Assembly (NCBI RefSeq): GCF_013114595.1
Contig: NZ_VTXE01000041.1
Coordinates: 1 to 42,598, forward strand
Direction of reading: 5' to 3'
DNA length: 42,598 bases
Source: Vibrio sp. 99-8-1
Lineage (GTDB): Bacteria > Pseudomonadota > Gammaproteobacteria > Enterobacterales > Vibrionaceae
The notes under the pieces: model-generated
What the model was told of the DNA's origin: nothing
The model's database searches: none
The model's input: only the letters and a program-made list of their open reading frames with translations
Program-made: the position numbers and the translations under genes
Part shown: piece after piece, positions 34,031 to 42,370 of the stretch
Position numbering within the stretch: position 1 is the first letter of the stretch
How the letters are laid out: every line of letters begins with the position of its first letter

Positions 34031-36338
34031 TCTACTGTTTTCACGAGGAAAACATCTCGCCATCATCTGGCTTGGTTTTATCCTTGTTTGCTCTGTTTAT
34101 CTAGCCAAACTGTGGTTCTTCTCTGCTGGCTCTCCTATCGAGACCAATATAATAAAACTGCTACCTGTGGATCAGCAAAACCCACTGGCTGAACAGGCAT
34201 TTGAAAAAGTCACCAGTAACATGAGCAACAAGGTTATCTTTGTTGTCACAGGAAAAGAAGAGAGTTCGTTATATAGTGCGGCAAAGGCATTAGAGGAAGG
34301 GCTAGCAGCAACCCCGTACTTCAGTAAGGTAATCGGAGAGATCCACTCATCTCAACAGCAAGAGTGGAGCAAGTACTATTTTCAGAATAGGTTTCAGCAA
34401 CTCACCGAAGCACAGCGAATACAGTTAACCACGTCCCCCGATGATCGAATTCAGCAAGTCATTCAATCACTTTACAATCCATTTTCCGGTGTCACCGCAC
34501 AAGAGTTAGAAGCGGACCCTTTTCTACTTTTTCGAGATTACTTAGCAGAGATAAGTCAGCAATCATCCACCTTTACTTTAGACAAGCGTTTTCTTGCTAC
34601 TCACTATCAAGGAAAAAAATATCTTCTCATTAGTGCCGAGCTAAAAGAGTCGCCATACAGCTTATCTGCCCAGCAAGCAGTCCCTATAATTAACCAGCTA
34701 CAAAATACCCTAGCTCAACAATACAACGTAGAGATACTCCATACAGGGGTTCTATTTTATGCTGACTTTGGCACCCAAAGCGCTAAATCAGAGATCAGCA
34801 CCATTGGGCTATTCTCGTTACTGGGTATTGTTGTTTTAATCGCTACCGTGTTTCGGAGCGTCACTCCGCTGCTGCTCTCTTTACTCTCAATCTCTGTCGG
34901 CCTGCTTGTCGCTCTGAGTGTCACTAGTATGATTTTTGGCAAGGTTCATCTGTTTAGCTTGGTATTTGGTGCGAGTTTAATAGGGGTCTCTATAGACTAT
35001 GCTTTTCACTACCTTACTGACCGTTTAGCCTCAGGAGATAAATGGCAAAGTATCCAAGGACTGAAGCATATTTTGGCAGCAATCACCTTAGGGCTGATCA
35101 CCAGTTTAATCGGTTATCTAGGCTTATTGGTTGCACCATTTCCCGGATTGCAACAGCTCGCGCTATTTTCAGCTGTTGGTCTTATCTCAGCGTATATAAC
35201 TGTAGTCGTTTGCTACCCCATCTTAGCCGCTAAACCAAGTCCAACTAGGCCTCTTCCTTGGGGCGCTATTTGGTCTTCTCTACTGCTAACATGGCAGAAG
35301 CCTATGTTTAAATTAGGCTTACCGGTAGCAATTTTAATGATCAGTTTGTTGGTGTTAACAGGCGTCGATTACAATGATGATATTAAACAGTTGCAAGCTA
35401 TGCCAGCCAGTCTTAAGCAGCAAGAAGAGACAATATCTCAGTTAAGCGGCATACACTCTTCGCAAAAAATGTTGCTGCTAACCGCCAGCAACAATGAAGC
35501 ACTGATGCAGTCTCTAGAACAACTTCAACCTCAGCTTCAACAATGGATCCATGATGGCGTAATTAAGGGGTATCAAGCACTCAATCAATATCTTGCCTCT
35601 ACACAACTGCAGCAGCGAGATTTTGAGGTAATCTCAAACTATTACCAACAATATGGCCCCCTATTAGCTAGCCAGTTAAAACTAACCGACGTTCCTAATT
35701 TTACGGCTCAGTTCTCCCCAGTATCATTGGATGATTATTTAAGCCAAGCCAGTTCCGAGCCGGTACGTTTTCTTTACTTAGGTCAGGTTGGCGAAAGTGT
35801 TGCTACTGTCATCTTGTTAAAACAGCCGAGTAATTTAGACACTATCCACAGCTATCTTCAACAACAGCCTAATCTGCTCTATTTGGATAAAGCGGAACAA
35901 CTCTCCTCACTGTTTGGAGATTACCGAATAAAAGTGATGCAGTTATTGGCTGCTGCTATTGTCGCCATCACACTGGTACTCAGCGTCCGCTATAACATGA
36001 TACAGGCGATTAAAATCATATTGCCATCGGTTATCGCATGCGTGGCTGGTTTAGCCGTCACAACGCTCACAGGCTCAGCGCTAAACTTATTTAATTTACT
36101 GGCACTGATATTAGTGATCGGTATAGGTATTGATTACACGCTATTTTTTGCGGAAAACAGTCGCAATAAAAGTACGTTACTTGCCATTACATTATCCGCC
36201 ACTACGACTCTGTTATCATTTGGTTTACTGGCGTTAAGTCAAACTCATGCAATACACAGCTTTGGCATCACTGTTTTAAGTGGTATTTTTGTTGCTTGGT
36301 TATTGTCACCCATGGCTATTCAGTCCCGTGAACATTAG
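34002..36338 (+). CDS. apeM: MMPL/RND-family exporter
   Basis: 778 residues with about 12 transmembrane helices: one near 18-40, a block at about 255-420, one near 442-460 and a second block at about 650-770. Two large periplasmic loops lie between. Conserved membrane motifs include LIGVSIDYAFHY and LVIGIGIDYTLFF, the acidic residues of MMPL proton-driven exporters. It should move the finished polyene lipid from the inner membrane toward the LolA-like carrier. It starts 29 nt inside the previous gene. Confidence 0.87.
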   Translation: MKSNNSLLSNLLFSRGKHLAIIWLGFILVCSVYLAKLWFFSAGSPIETNIIKLLPVDQQNPLAEQAFEKVTSNMSNKVIFVVTGKEESSLYSAAKALEEGLAATPYFSKVIGEIHSSQQQEWSKYYFQNRFQQLTEAQRIQLTTSPDDRIQQVIQSLYNPFSGVTAQELEADPFLLFRDYLAEISQQSSTFTLDKRFLATHYQGKKYLLISAELKESPYSLSAQQAVPIINQLQNTLAQQYNVEILHTGVLFYADFGTQSAKSEISTIGLFSLLGIVVLIATVFRSVTPLLLSLLSISVGLLVALSVTSMIFGKVHLFSLVFGASLIGVSIDYAFHYLTDRLASGDKWQSIQGLKHILAAITLGLITSLIGYLGLLVAPFPGLQQLALFSAVGLISAYITVVVCYPILAAKPSPTRPLPWGAIWSSLLLTWQKPMFKLGLPVAILMISLLVLTGVDYNDDIKQLQAMPASLKQQEETISQLSGIHSSQKMLLLTASNNEALMQSLEQLQPQLQQWIHDGVIKGYQALNQYLASTQLQQRDFEVISNYYQQYGPLLASQLKLTDVPNFTAQFSPVSLDDYLSQASSEPVRFLYLGQVGESVATVILLKQPSNLDTIHSYLQQQPNLLYLDKAEQLSSLFGDYRIKVMQLLAAAIVAITLVLSVRYNMIQAIKIILPSVIACVAGLAVTTLTGSALNLFNLLALILVIGIGIDYTLFFAENSRNKSTLLAITLSATTTLLSFGLLALSQTHAIHSFGITVLSGIFVAWLLSPMAIQSREH

Positions 36339-36423
36339 CTTTTTATGCTTAACATCTCCACTAGCCAGAACGAGAAACAACCCGAGTTTAATGATAAGGC
36401 AAAATGTAGGATATCTCCCCTCA

Positions 36424-37062
36424 ATGATTAGATATAGATACAGAGCAAAATCGATTATTAACCTTGTAGTTATGCTGTTTATAGTCGCATTTATCTCCTC
36501 ATGCAGCCTTACTACAAAGCCTTCTTCAGCCAAGGTTGAGATTACAAAAGATCGATTTGTGCAACTGCCACAACCTAGCCAGTTGGGTTATCAGGTTACC
36601 GCCAGCCAACTTATTTCGGCTCAATGGACAACAGCGCAAGGTGCCCAAACACAACAGTTACCAGTACAACTTGAAGTCTCCAATAGTAAAATCGTGTTAG
36701 CAGGATTTTCATCTTGGGGAACTCGACTTTTATCTCTCAGCTATCAAGATAGTCAGATTGAAACCAAAGTAATGAATGGGCTAAACGGTGTATTGCCAGA
36801 TCCTGAACAGATACTGTTCAATTTAATGATCACCCTATGGCCTAAAAGCGCATGGCACGCTCCATTAGATGATTTAGGTTGGAGTATTATAGAATCCGAT
36901 AATCAACGCATTATTACGGATGAAACCGGCAAAGCGATCATAGAGATAAACTATCAACATAGACAGCCGCTGAAAGGTACTATCCGATTTACTCATAAAT
37001 CATTAGACTATTTGATTGAAATTCAGACCCTCAATTACCAGATTCAGCAGAAACAGCAGTAG
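36424..37062 (+). CDS. apeN: DUF3261-type outer-membrane lipoprotein
   Basis: About 212 residues. Lipoprotein signal MIRYRYRAKSIINLVVMLFIVAFISSC with lipobox ISSC. The mature part is a single beta-rich domain resembling the DUF3261 proteins seen beside LolA-like carriers, so a LolB-like acceptor role is likely. The start at 36424 gives a normal lipoprotein leader; an ATG at 36391 is the alternative. It ends 9 nt before the ketosynthase. Confidence 0.78.
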   Translation: MIRYRYRAKSIINLVVMLFIVAFISSCSLTTKPSSAKVEITKDRFVQLPQPSQLGYQVTASQLISAQWTTAQGAQTQQLPVQLEVSNSKIVLAGFSSWGTRLLSLSYQDSQIETKVMNGLNGVLPDPEQILFNLMITLWPKSAWHAPLDDLGWSIIESDNQRIITDETGKAIIEINYQHRQPLKGTIRFTHKSLDYLIEIQTLNYQIQQKQQ

Positions 37063-37071
37063 AGCACTAAT

Positions 37072-38259
37072 ATGGAAAATAGATCAGCAAACCCAGTCTA
37101 TATACAGTGCTGTGGTTTCCACTCCGCCATGGGCAATGAGCATGAGCAGATTCATCACGTTCTCAGTGGTGACAAAGATGCCAATATGATCGCCAATGAT
37201 GAGATATTGAATACGGGAGACCCTACTGTTATTGGCCGGGTTAAAGAAACACTTCCCACTCTACCTGAACATATGCAGCGCTACTCTACTCGCAATAACC
37301 AGCTGGCCTTATCTGCATTATTGCAAATTGCACCGACCATTCAGCAAGCGATAGAACAGTACGGAGCCTCGCGAGTGGCTGTGGTCGTTGGGACCAGCAC
37401 ATCGGGTATATCAGATGGTGAAGAGGCATATGAAAGCTTGTTAGCCGAAGGGGACTTTCCTGAGCATTTTCACTATCAACAACAAGAAATTGCCAACAGT
37501 AGCCAGTTTATTGCCGACTATTTTCAGCTCACAGGCCCTTGCTATGCCATCTCTACCGCTTGCTCCTCGAGCGGACGAGTATTTATCACCGCCCAACGAC
37601 TATTACGATCAGGCTTGGTAGATGCGGTCATTGTTGGTGGTTGCGATACGGTTTGTCGGCTAACTCTGAATGGCTTTCGTGGCTTAGAAGCTTTATCTAA
37701 ACAGCTGTGCAGACCATTTAGTGAACAACGAGATGGTATTAATATTGGTGAGGCCGCGGCATTCATGCTACTTAGTAATGAGCAGAGTGATATTGTCCTG
37801 TTAGGTGCTGGAGAGAGCTCTGATGCTCACCATATCTCTGCCCCACATCCAGAAGGACATGGCGCAGAAGTGGCAATGCGCAACGCTCTTGAGCAGGCCG
37901 GTTTATCCATTGATGATATTGGCTATATCAATGCGCATGGTACCGCGACAGAACTTAATGACCGCATGGAGAGCAAAGCCATACAGAGAATTTTTGGTCA
38001 AGCTACACCAGTAAGCTCTACCAAAATGATGACGGGACATACGCTGGGAGCAGCCAGCGCGACAGAAGCTGCCATTGCTTGGCACATACTTAAGTACCGC
38101 TTATCTCTGCCGATACAAAACTGCTCTGACAAAGCAGAGGATATAAACATAAACCTGATTGAACAGCCTACAAAACTCAACGGAAAAGCGATACTCAGTA
38201 ACTCTTTTGCCTTTGGCGGCAACAACATCAGCCTTATATTTGGTTACAGTAATGAATGA
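37072..38259 (+). CDS. apeO: Beta-ketoacyl-ACP synthase (catalytic KS)
   Basis: 395 residues with the full Cys-His-His triad: C164 (ISTACSSSG), H289 (NAHGTATELND) and H323 (MMTGHTLGAAS). It should catalyse chain extension with malonyl-ACP, probably as a heterodimer with the cysteine-less apeC product. Its stop overlaps the dehydratase start by 8 nt. Confidence 0.9.
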   Translation: MENRSANPVYIQCCGFHSAMGNEHEQIHHVLSGDKDANMIANDEILNTGDPTVIGRVKETLPTLPEHMQRYSTRNNQLALSALLQIAPTIQQAIEQYGASRVAVVVGTSTSGISDGEEAYESLLAEGDFPEHFHYQQQEIANSSQFIADYFQLTGPCYAISTACSSSGRVFITAQRLLRSGLVDAVIVGGCDTVCRLTLNGFRGLEALSKQLCRPFSEQRDGINIGEAAAFMLLSNEQSDIVLLGAGESSDAHHISAPHPEGHGAEVAMRNALEQAGLSIDDIGYINAHGTATELNDRMESKAIQRIFGQATPVSSTKMMTGHTLGAASATEAAIAWHILKYRLSLPIQNCSDKAEDININLIEQPTKLNGKAILSNSFAFGGNNISLIFGYSNE

Positions 38260-38716
38260 TCTTCCCTCTATAGAAAAACTTGTGCCTCATGACAACCCAA
38301 TGATCTTGGTTGACCGCGCCATTACCATTGAAGAAAAATCGATCCACTGTCAGGTTGATATAGGTGAACATAACCCCTTTTTTGATGTTGAAAAAGAGAC
38401 GGTTCCAGCTTATGTCGGCATAGAGTTTATGGCGCAATCTGTCGCCGCTTGGTCTGGTTACCACGCCCTGTTAGAAAATAACAGCCCGCCGATTGGGTTC
38501 TTACTTGGTAGCCGACGTTATACTGCAATGTGTGATAAATTTACCAAAAATCAAACATTAGATATCTATGCAGAACAAGTATTAGCAGATGACAACATGG
38601 CGGTATTTATGGCACGGCTAGAAGATAGAGGTGAAGTACTCGCCTCTTGCCAATTAAATGTTTACGTGCCGACCGAACAACAATTGCAACAGATGAAAAC
38701 TGGAAACTTATCATGA
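38252..38716 (+). CDS. apeP: Second dehydratase, hot-dog fold
   Basis: 154 residues. VPHDNPMILVDR and PAYVGIEFMAQSVAAWSGYHA are typical of the FabZ-like dehydratase of ape clusters. With apeI it would create the conjugated double bonds. I use ATG 38252 because it overlaps the ketosynthase stop (ATGAATGA); an upstream extension would be an artefact of frame. Confidence 0.85.
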   Translation: MNDLPSIEKLVPHDNPMILVDRAITIEEKSIHCQVDIGEHNPFFDVEKETVPAYVGIEFMAQSVAAWSGYHALLENNSPPIGFLLGSRRYTAMCDKFTKNQTLDIYAEQVLADDNMAVFMARLEDRGEVLASCQLNVYVPTEQQLQQMKTGNLS

Positions 38717-39438
38717 CTCGACAAGTACTCGTCACCGGAGCAAGCAAAGGAATAGGCAAAGAGATTGCCATTCAACTCGCTAAAGACGGATTTAGCATTA
38801 TTGTCCACTATATGGGCGATCAAAAAGGTGCCCAGCAAACAGCAGAAACCATTGAGCAACTTGGTGGTTCTGCTCGTCTGATTCAGTTTGACATTAGTCA
38901 GAGAGATGAGTGCCGAGAGAAGCTCGAAGCAGACATTGAACAGCATGGTGCATACTATGGTGTGGTCAATAATGCAGGAATTACCCGGGACACAGCGTTT
39001 CCGGCTATGACAGAACAAGAGTGGGATGGCGTTATCCATACCAATTTAGACAGCTTTTATAACGTGCTTCACCCTTGTGTCATGCCTATGGTTCAAAATC
39101 GCAAAGGGGGTCGAATTATCACCCTTGCATCAGTATCGGGTTTAATGGGTAATCGGGGGCAAACTAACTACAGCGCTGCAAAAGCAGGGGTTATAGGGGC
39201 AACCAAATCTTTAGCGCTCGAACTGGCTAAACGAAAGATAACGGTAAACTGTGTCGCACCAGGACTTATTGATACGGGTATGGTCGATGAGCACGTTAAA
39301 GAACACGCACTGCCTCAAGTGCCACTTCGTCGTATGGGTGAACCAGAGGAAGTGGCCGGTTTAGTGAGTTATCTTATGTCAGATATTGCGGCGTATGTTA
39401 CTCGCCAAGTTATCTCAATCAACGGAGGTTTAATATGA
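38713..39438 (+). CDS. apeQ: 3-oxoacyl-ACP reductase (FabG-like SDR)
   Basis: 241 residues of the SDR family. NADPH motif VTGASKGIGKE, NNAGITRD, catalytic S140, Y153 and K157 (SVSGLMGNRGQTNYSAAKAG). It reduces the 3-keto group in each cycle. ATG 38713 shares an ATGA overlap with the dehydratase stop and gives the standard SDR start MTRQVLVTG. Confidence 0.92.
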   Translation: MTRQVLVTGASKGIGKEIAIQLAKDGFSIIVHYMGDQKGAQQTAETIEQLGGSARLIQFDISQRDECREKLEADIEQHGAYYGVVNNAGITRDTAFPAMTEQEWDGVIHTNLDSFYNVLHPCVMPMVQNRKGGRIITLASVSGLMGNRGQTNYSAAKAGVIGATKSLALELAKRKITVNCVAPGLIDTGMVDEHVKEHALPQVPLRRMGEPEEVAGLVSYLMSDIAAYVTRQVISINGGLI

Positions 39439-40664
39439 GTCGTCGTGTTGTAATAACAGGAATGTCAGGTGTGACGGCCTTTGGTAACGACTGGCAAGCA
39501 ATCCAACCTAAATTGAAAGCGTGTGAAAATGCCACCCAATACATGCCATCTTATGAACAATACGATGGTTTAAATACCAAGTTAGCAGCGCCAATTGACC
39601 ATTTTGAGTTGCCAAAACACTACAAGCGTAAACAAGTACGTAGTATGGGCAGAGTATCGAAGATGGCAACAGTTGCCACTGAAAATGCCTTACTTCAATC
39701 GGGGTTAATCGGCCATGATATTCTCACTAATGGTCAAACGGGTGTTGCTTACGGCTCCTCAACAGGCAGTACTGATGCGGTTGGTGCATTTGGCATAATG
39801 CTTAGTGAGAAAACCACCCGAGCGATTACTGCTACTACCTATGTACAGATGATGCCTCACACCGCAGCGGTTAATGTCGGTCTGTTTTTTGGTGCTAAAG
39901 GTCGAATCATTCCAACCAGCAGTGCTTGTACTTCTGGAAGTCAGGCAATTGGCTACGCTTATGAAGCGATTAAACATGGTTACCAAACGGCAATGATAGC
40001 CGGAGGTGGCGAAGAGCTATGCCCAACGGAATCAGCGGTATTTGATACCCTATTTGCTACCAGTCTTAAAAATGACGACCCAAAAAGTACCCCTCGTCCT
40101 TACGATTCAAACCGTGATGGTTTGGTGATAGGTGAAGGTGCAGGCACTTTGATCCTTGAAGAGTATGAACACGCAAAAGCGCGTGGCGCGACTATTCTCG
40201 CTGAGATTATTGGTTTTGCCAGCAATTGCGATGCCGCTCATGTTACTCAACCACAAATGGAAACCATGCAATCTTGCATGGAGATGGCCATACGTGACGC
40301 CAATATACTCCCTTCTCAGATCGATTATGTCTCGGCTCATGGCACTGCAACGGATCGTGGTGATATAGCAGAAACAAATGCAACCGAGAAAGCGTTAGGA
40401 AACGTCCCTATCAGCTCACTTAAAAGCTATTTTGGCCATACCTTAGGCGCTTGCGGAGCAATTGAAGCTTGGTTAAGCATTGAGATGATGCATTCAGGCT
40501 GGTTCCACCCAACGCTGAACCTAACGGATTTAGACTCAGACTGTGGCGATTTAGATTACATTACTGGTGAAGGCAGAGAGATAAACGCGCAGTATATTAT
40601 GAGTAACAACTTTGCCTTTGGTGGCATTAATACTTCCCTTATCTTTAAGAAAGAGATTGATTAA
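39435..40664 (+). CDS. apeR: Second complete beta-ketoacyl-ACP synthase
   Basis: 409 residues with C165 (TSSACTSGSQ), H302 (SAHGTATDRG) and H335 (YFGHTLGACG). A FabF/FabB-like enzyme, the last gene of the ape operon; it starts in an ATGA overlap with the reductase. In related clusters a stand-alone KS like this is thought to start or extend chains separately from the KS/chain-length-factor pair. Its exact step here is inferred. Confidence 0.9.
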   Translation: MSRRVVITGMSGVTAFGNDWQAIQPKLKACENATQYMPSYEQYDGLNTKLAAPIDHFELPKHYKRKQVRSMGRVSKMATVATENALLQSGLIGHDILTNGQTGVAYGSSTGSTDAVGAFGIMLSEKTTRAITATTYVQMMPHTAAVNVGLFFGAKGRIIPTSSACTSGSQAIGYAYEAIKHGYQTAMIAGGGEELCPTESAVFDTLFATSLKNDDPKSTPRPYDSNRDGLVIGEGAGTLILEEYEHAKARGATILAEIIGFASNCDAAHVTQPQMETMQSCMEMAIRDANILPSQIDYVSAHGTATDRGDIAETNATEKALGNVPISSLKSYFGHTLGACGAIEAWLSIEMMHSGWFHPTLNLTDLDSDCGDLDYITGEGREINAQYIMSNNFAFGGINTSLIFKKEID

Positions 40665-40683
40665 ATAACCATTCCTGATTGAT

Positions 40684-40697
40684 AGCTCGATCGAGCT
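40684..40697. repeat. 14-bp palindrome after the ape operon
   Basis: Perfect palindrome AGCTCGATCGAGCT, about 20 bases after the apeR stop. A second palindrome, AATGTTAACATT, lies at 40728-40739 across the stop of the small reverse ORF. Neither has an obvious role. Confidence 0.4.
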
Positions 40698-40704
40698 GAT
40701 GTGA

Positions 40705-40720
40705 AGGGCAAGGATGCCCT
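40705..40720. terminator. Weak hairpin between the ape operon and the small ORF
   Basis: Stem AGGGCA/TGCCCT with loop AGGA, 41 bases after the last ape stop. No U-tract is present, so termination here is uncertain. Confidence 0.35.
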
Positions 40721-40731
40721 AACTTACAATG

Positions 40732-40977
40732 TTAACATTGAGTATCGTGCAGGTTAGATTGCCATTTTAGAGGTTTTTGTTCTGTGTCAGCCGACGAGGA
40801 ATGCATAGCCAAAAAGTCTATACCGTTAATACTAAAATGATTTTCCGTCGCATTAGCATCACAACTAATGGCCACCGCGCTATAATGTTCCGCATATTCG
40901 ATGTCATTAACCCCTAGATTTAATACGGCGAGTAGACACGAAGAGAGGGTCATACCTGTTATAATTTTTATCAGCAT
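40732..40977 (-). CDS. Small exported or lipoprotein-like hypothetical protein
   Basis: 81 residues, not recognised. The N-terminus MLIKIITGMTLSSCLLAVLNLG looks like a short signal or membrane segment. It holds LSSC, which fits a lipobox pattern, but the preceding core is shorter than usual. The rest is Ser/Asp/His-rich. The ribosome binding site is weak. It sits between the end of the ape operon and the M20 peptidase gene, with a perfect inverted repeat just upstream. Whether it is a real gene is uncertain. Confidence 0.4.
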   Translation of the reverse strand: MLIKIITGMTLSSCLLAVLNLGVNDIEYAEHYSAVAISCDANATENHFSINGIDFLAMHSSSADTEQKPLKWQSNLHDTQC

Positions 40978-41002
40978 TCTTATAAATCGTCAAAAGCGAA
41001 TA

Positions 41003-41037
41003 TGTACGAAATATAAATGTAATCTATATTTCGTACA
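41003..41037. repeat. 13-bp perfect inverted repeat upstream of the small ORF
   Basis: Arms TGTACGAAATATA and its exact complement with a 9-base spacer. It lies 26 bases upstream of the small reverse ORF and 32 bases downstream of the M20 gene. It could be an operator for the small ORF or a terminator of the M20 gene; AT-rich arms and no U-tail leave this open. Confidence 0.6.
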
Positions 41038-41068
41038 AGAATTCATATAGCAAAGTTTATCGCTTATC

Positions 41069-42238
41069 TCACTTTGCTAAACTTACTTCCACCAATTGAC
41101 ACCAGTAGCTAGCACCAATTTCCAATGCATCATCATTGAAATCATATTTAGGGTTATGCAACATCATTCCATGACTACCTTCAACACCATTACCAATGAA
41201 TACATAACACGCCGGAACCTCTTTCGCTAGAAAAGCAAAATCTTCAGAAAAACTCTTCGGTACACAGCCAGTAGTGACATTCTGCTCACCCACAACAGCT
41301 TTTGCTGCGCGTTCTGCAATAGCCGTTTGCGCTTCAGCATTATAGGATACAGGGAATTCAGTGACGGTTGAGACCTCTCCTTCCATACCAAATGCGGCAC
41401 AGCTTCCTTCGACAATCTCTCTCATTCGTTTTTCAACCAGTGCAATATTTTCATTACTAAAGGTTCTTGAATCGCCTTTAATATTGATATTGCTAGGTAT
41501 CACGTTTCTCGCGCCGTCAGTAATAACTTCGGTAATAGACACAACGGTTGCTTCTAATGGATCAACTGCTCTCGCCACAATAGCCTGAACACTCGACATC
41601 ACTTGAGCCGCAACTACGATTGGATCATTAATACGGTGCGGTGAGGATGCATGACCACCTTGTCCTTTGATTTTGATATCAAATAGCGTTTCGCTCGCCA
41701 TCGTACCACCAACACGCATCTCGATTTTGCCCAACTCTAATCCAGGCAAATTATGCATTCCGTAAACTTCATCCGCAGGGAATCGCTCAAAAAGGCCATC
41801 CTCTAGCATAGACTTAGCGCCCATGCCGTACTCTTCATCCGGCTGAAAGATAAAGTAGACAGTACCTTCGAAGTCACCGAATTTCGCTAAGTGATGCGCC
41901 GCACCAAGTAGCATGGCCGTATGGCCATCATGTCCACATGCGTGCATTTTATTTGCATTGAGTGACTTATAGTCAAACTCATTTTCTTCTTCTATGGCAA
42001 TGGCATCTAAGTCCGCACGAAGCGCAATAGATTTACGTTGAGGGTTATCTCCACAACGAAGTACGCCCACTACACCAACTTTGCCAATGCCTTCATGAAC
42101 TTCTATTCCTGCACTCTTTAACGACTCAGAGACAAACGCCGCGGTCTCAACAACATCAAATGCAATTTCCGGACGCTGGTGAATATGATGCCTCCAAGAG
42201 ACCATATTGCTAATCAACTCGGCTGATAATTGTTTCAT
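41069..42238 (-). CDS. M20-family amidohydrolase (hippurate hydrolase/aminoacylase type)
   Basis: 389 residues of peptidase family M20D. Metal-binding residues are in MHACGHDGHTAML (H99, C101, H103, D104) and E135-E136 (FQPDEE), with C-terminal SHGMMLHNPKYDFNDDAL. It would hydrolyse N-acyl or dipeptide-like amides of amino acids in the cytosol. The usual FQPAEE motif reads FQPDEE here, a local change before the catalytic glutamates. The M24 peptidase gene lies upstream on the same strand, 132 nt away with two hairpins between, so they may share regulation or only location. Substrate not determinable. Confidence 0.88.
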   Translation of the reverse strand: MKQLSAELISNMVSWRHHIHQRPEIAFDVVETAAFVSESLKSAGIEVHEGIGKVGVVGVLRCGDNPQRKSIALRADLDAIAIEEENEFDYKSLNANKMHACGHDGHTAMLLGAAHHLAKFGDFEGTVYFIFQPDEEYGMGAKSMLEDGLFERFPADEVYGMHNLPGLELGKIEMRVGGTMASETLFDIKIKGQGGHASSPHRINDPIVVAAQVMSSVQAIVARAVDPLEATVVSITEVITDGARNVIPSNINIKGDSRTFSNENIALVEKRMREIVEGSCAAFGMEGEVSTVTEFPVSYNAEAQTAIAERAAKAVVGEQNVTTGCVPKSFSEDFAFLAKEVPACYVFIGNGVEGSHGMMLHNPKYDFNDDALEIGASYWCQLVEVSLAK

Positions 42239-42288
42239 GATTACTATTTCCTGATTACTGCTTCATGAGAATGAAGTCGATGAAAATA

Positions 42289-42311
42289 GCCTCTTGGGGG
42301 TAAAAAGAGGC
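42289..42311 (-). terminator. Hairpin between the M24 and M20 genes
   Basis: Stem GCCTCTT/AAGAGGC with a 9-base loop; on the minus strand TATTTTC follows and on the plus strand ATATTTTATT. It is terminator-like in both directions and lies in the leader of the M20 gene. Confidence 0.5.
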
Positions 42312-42334
42312 ATATTTTATTATTCTACTGAAAT

Positions 42335-42358
42335 GCCATAGCCTGCAATGGTTATGGC
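42335..42358 (-). terminator. Second hairpin just after the M24 gene
   Basis: Stem GCCATAGCC/GGTTATGGC (one G-T pair) with loop TGCAAT, 12 bases beyond the M24 stop. It is probably a 3' end of the M24 transcript. Confidence 0.5.
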
Positions 42359-42370
42359 CGACTATAAGGC

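Noticed and set aside
38159..38251. Upstream extension of the second ape dehydratase
   Set aside because: This stretch is the coding end of the ketosynthase in another frame; ATG 38252 gives the expected family start.
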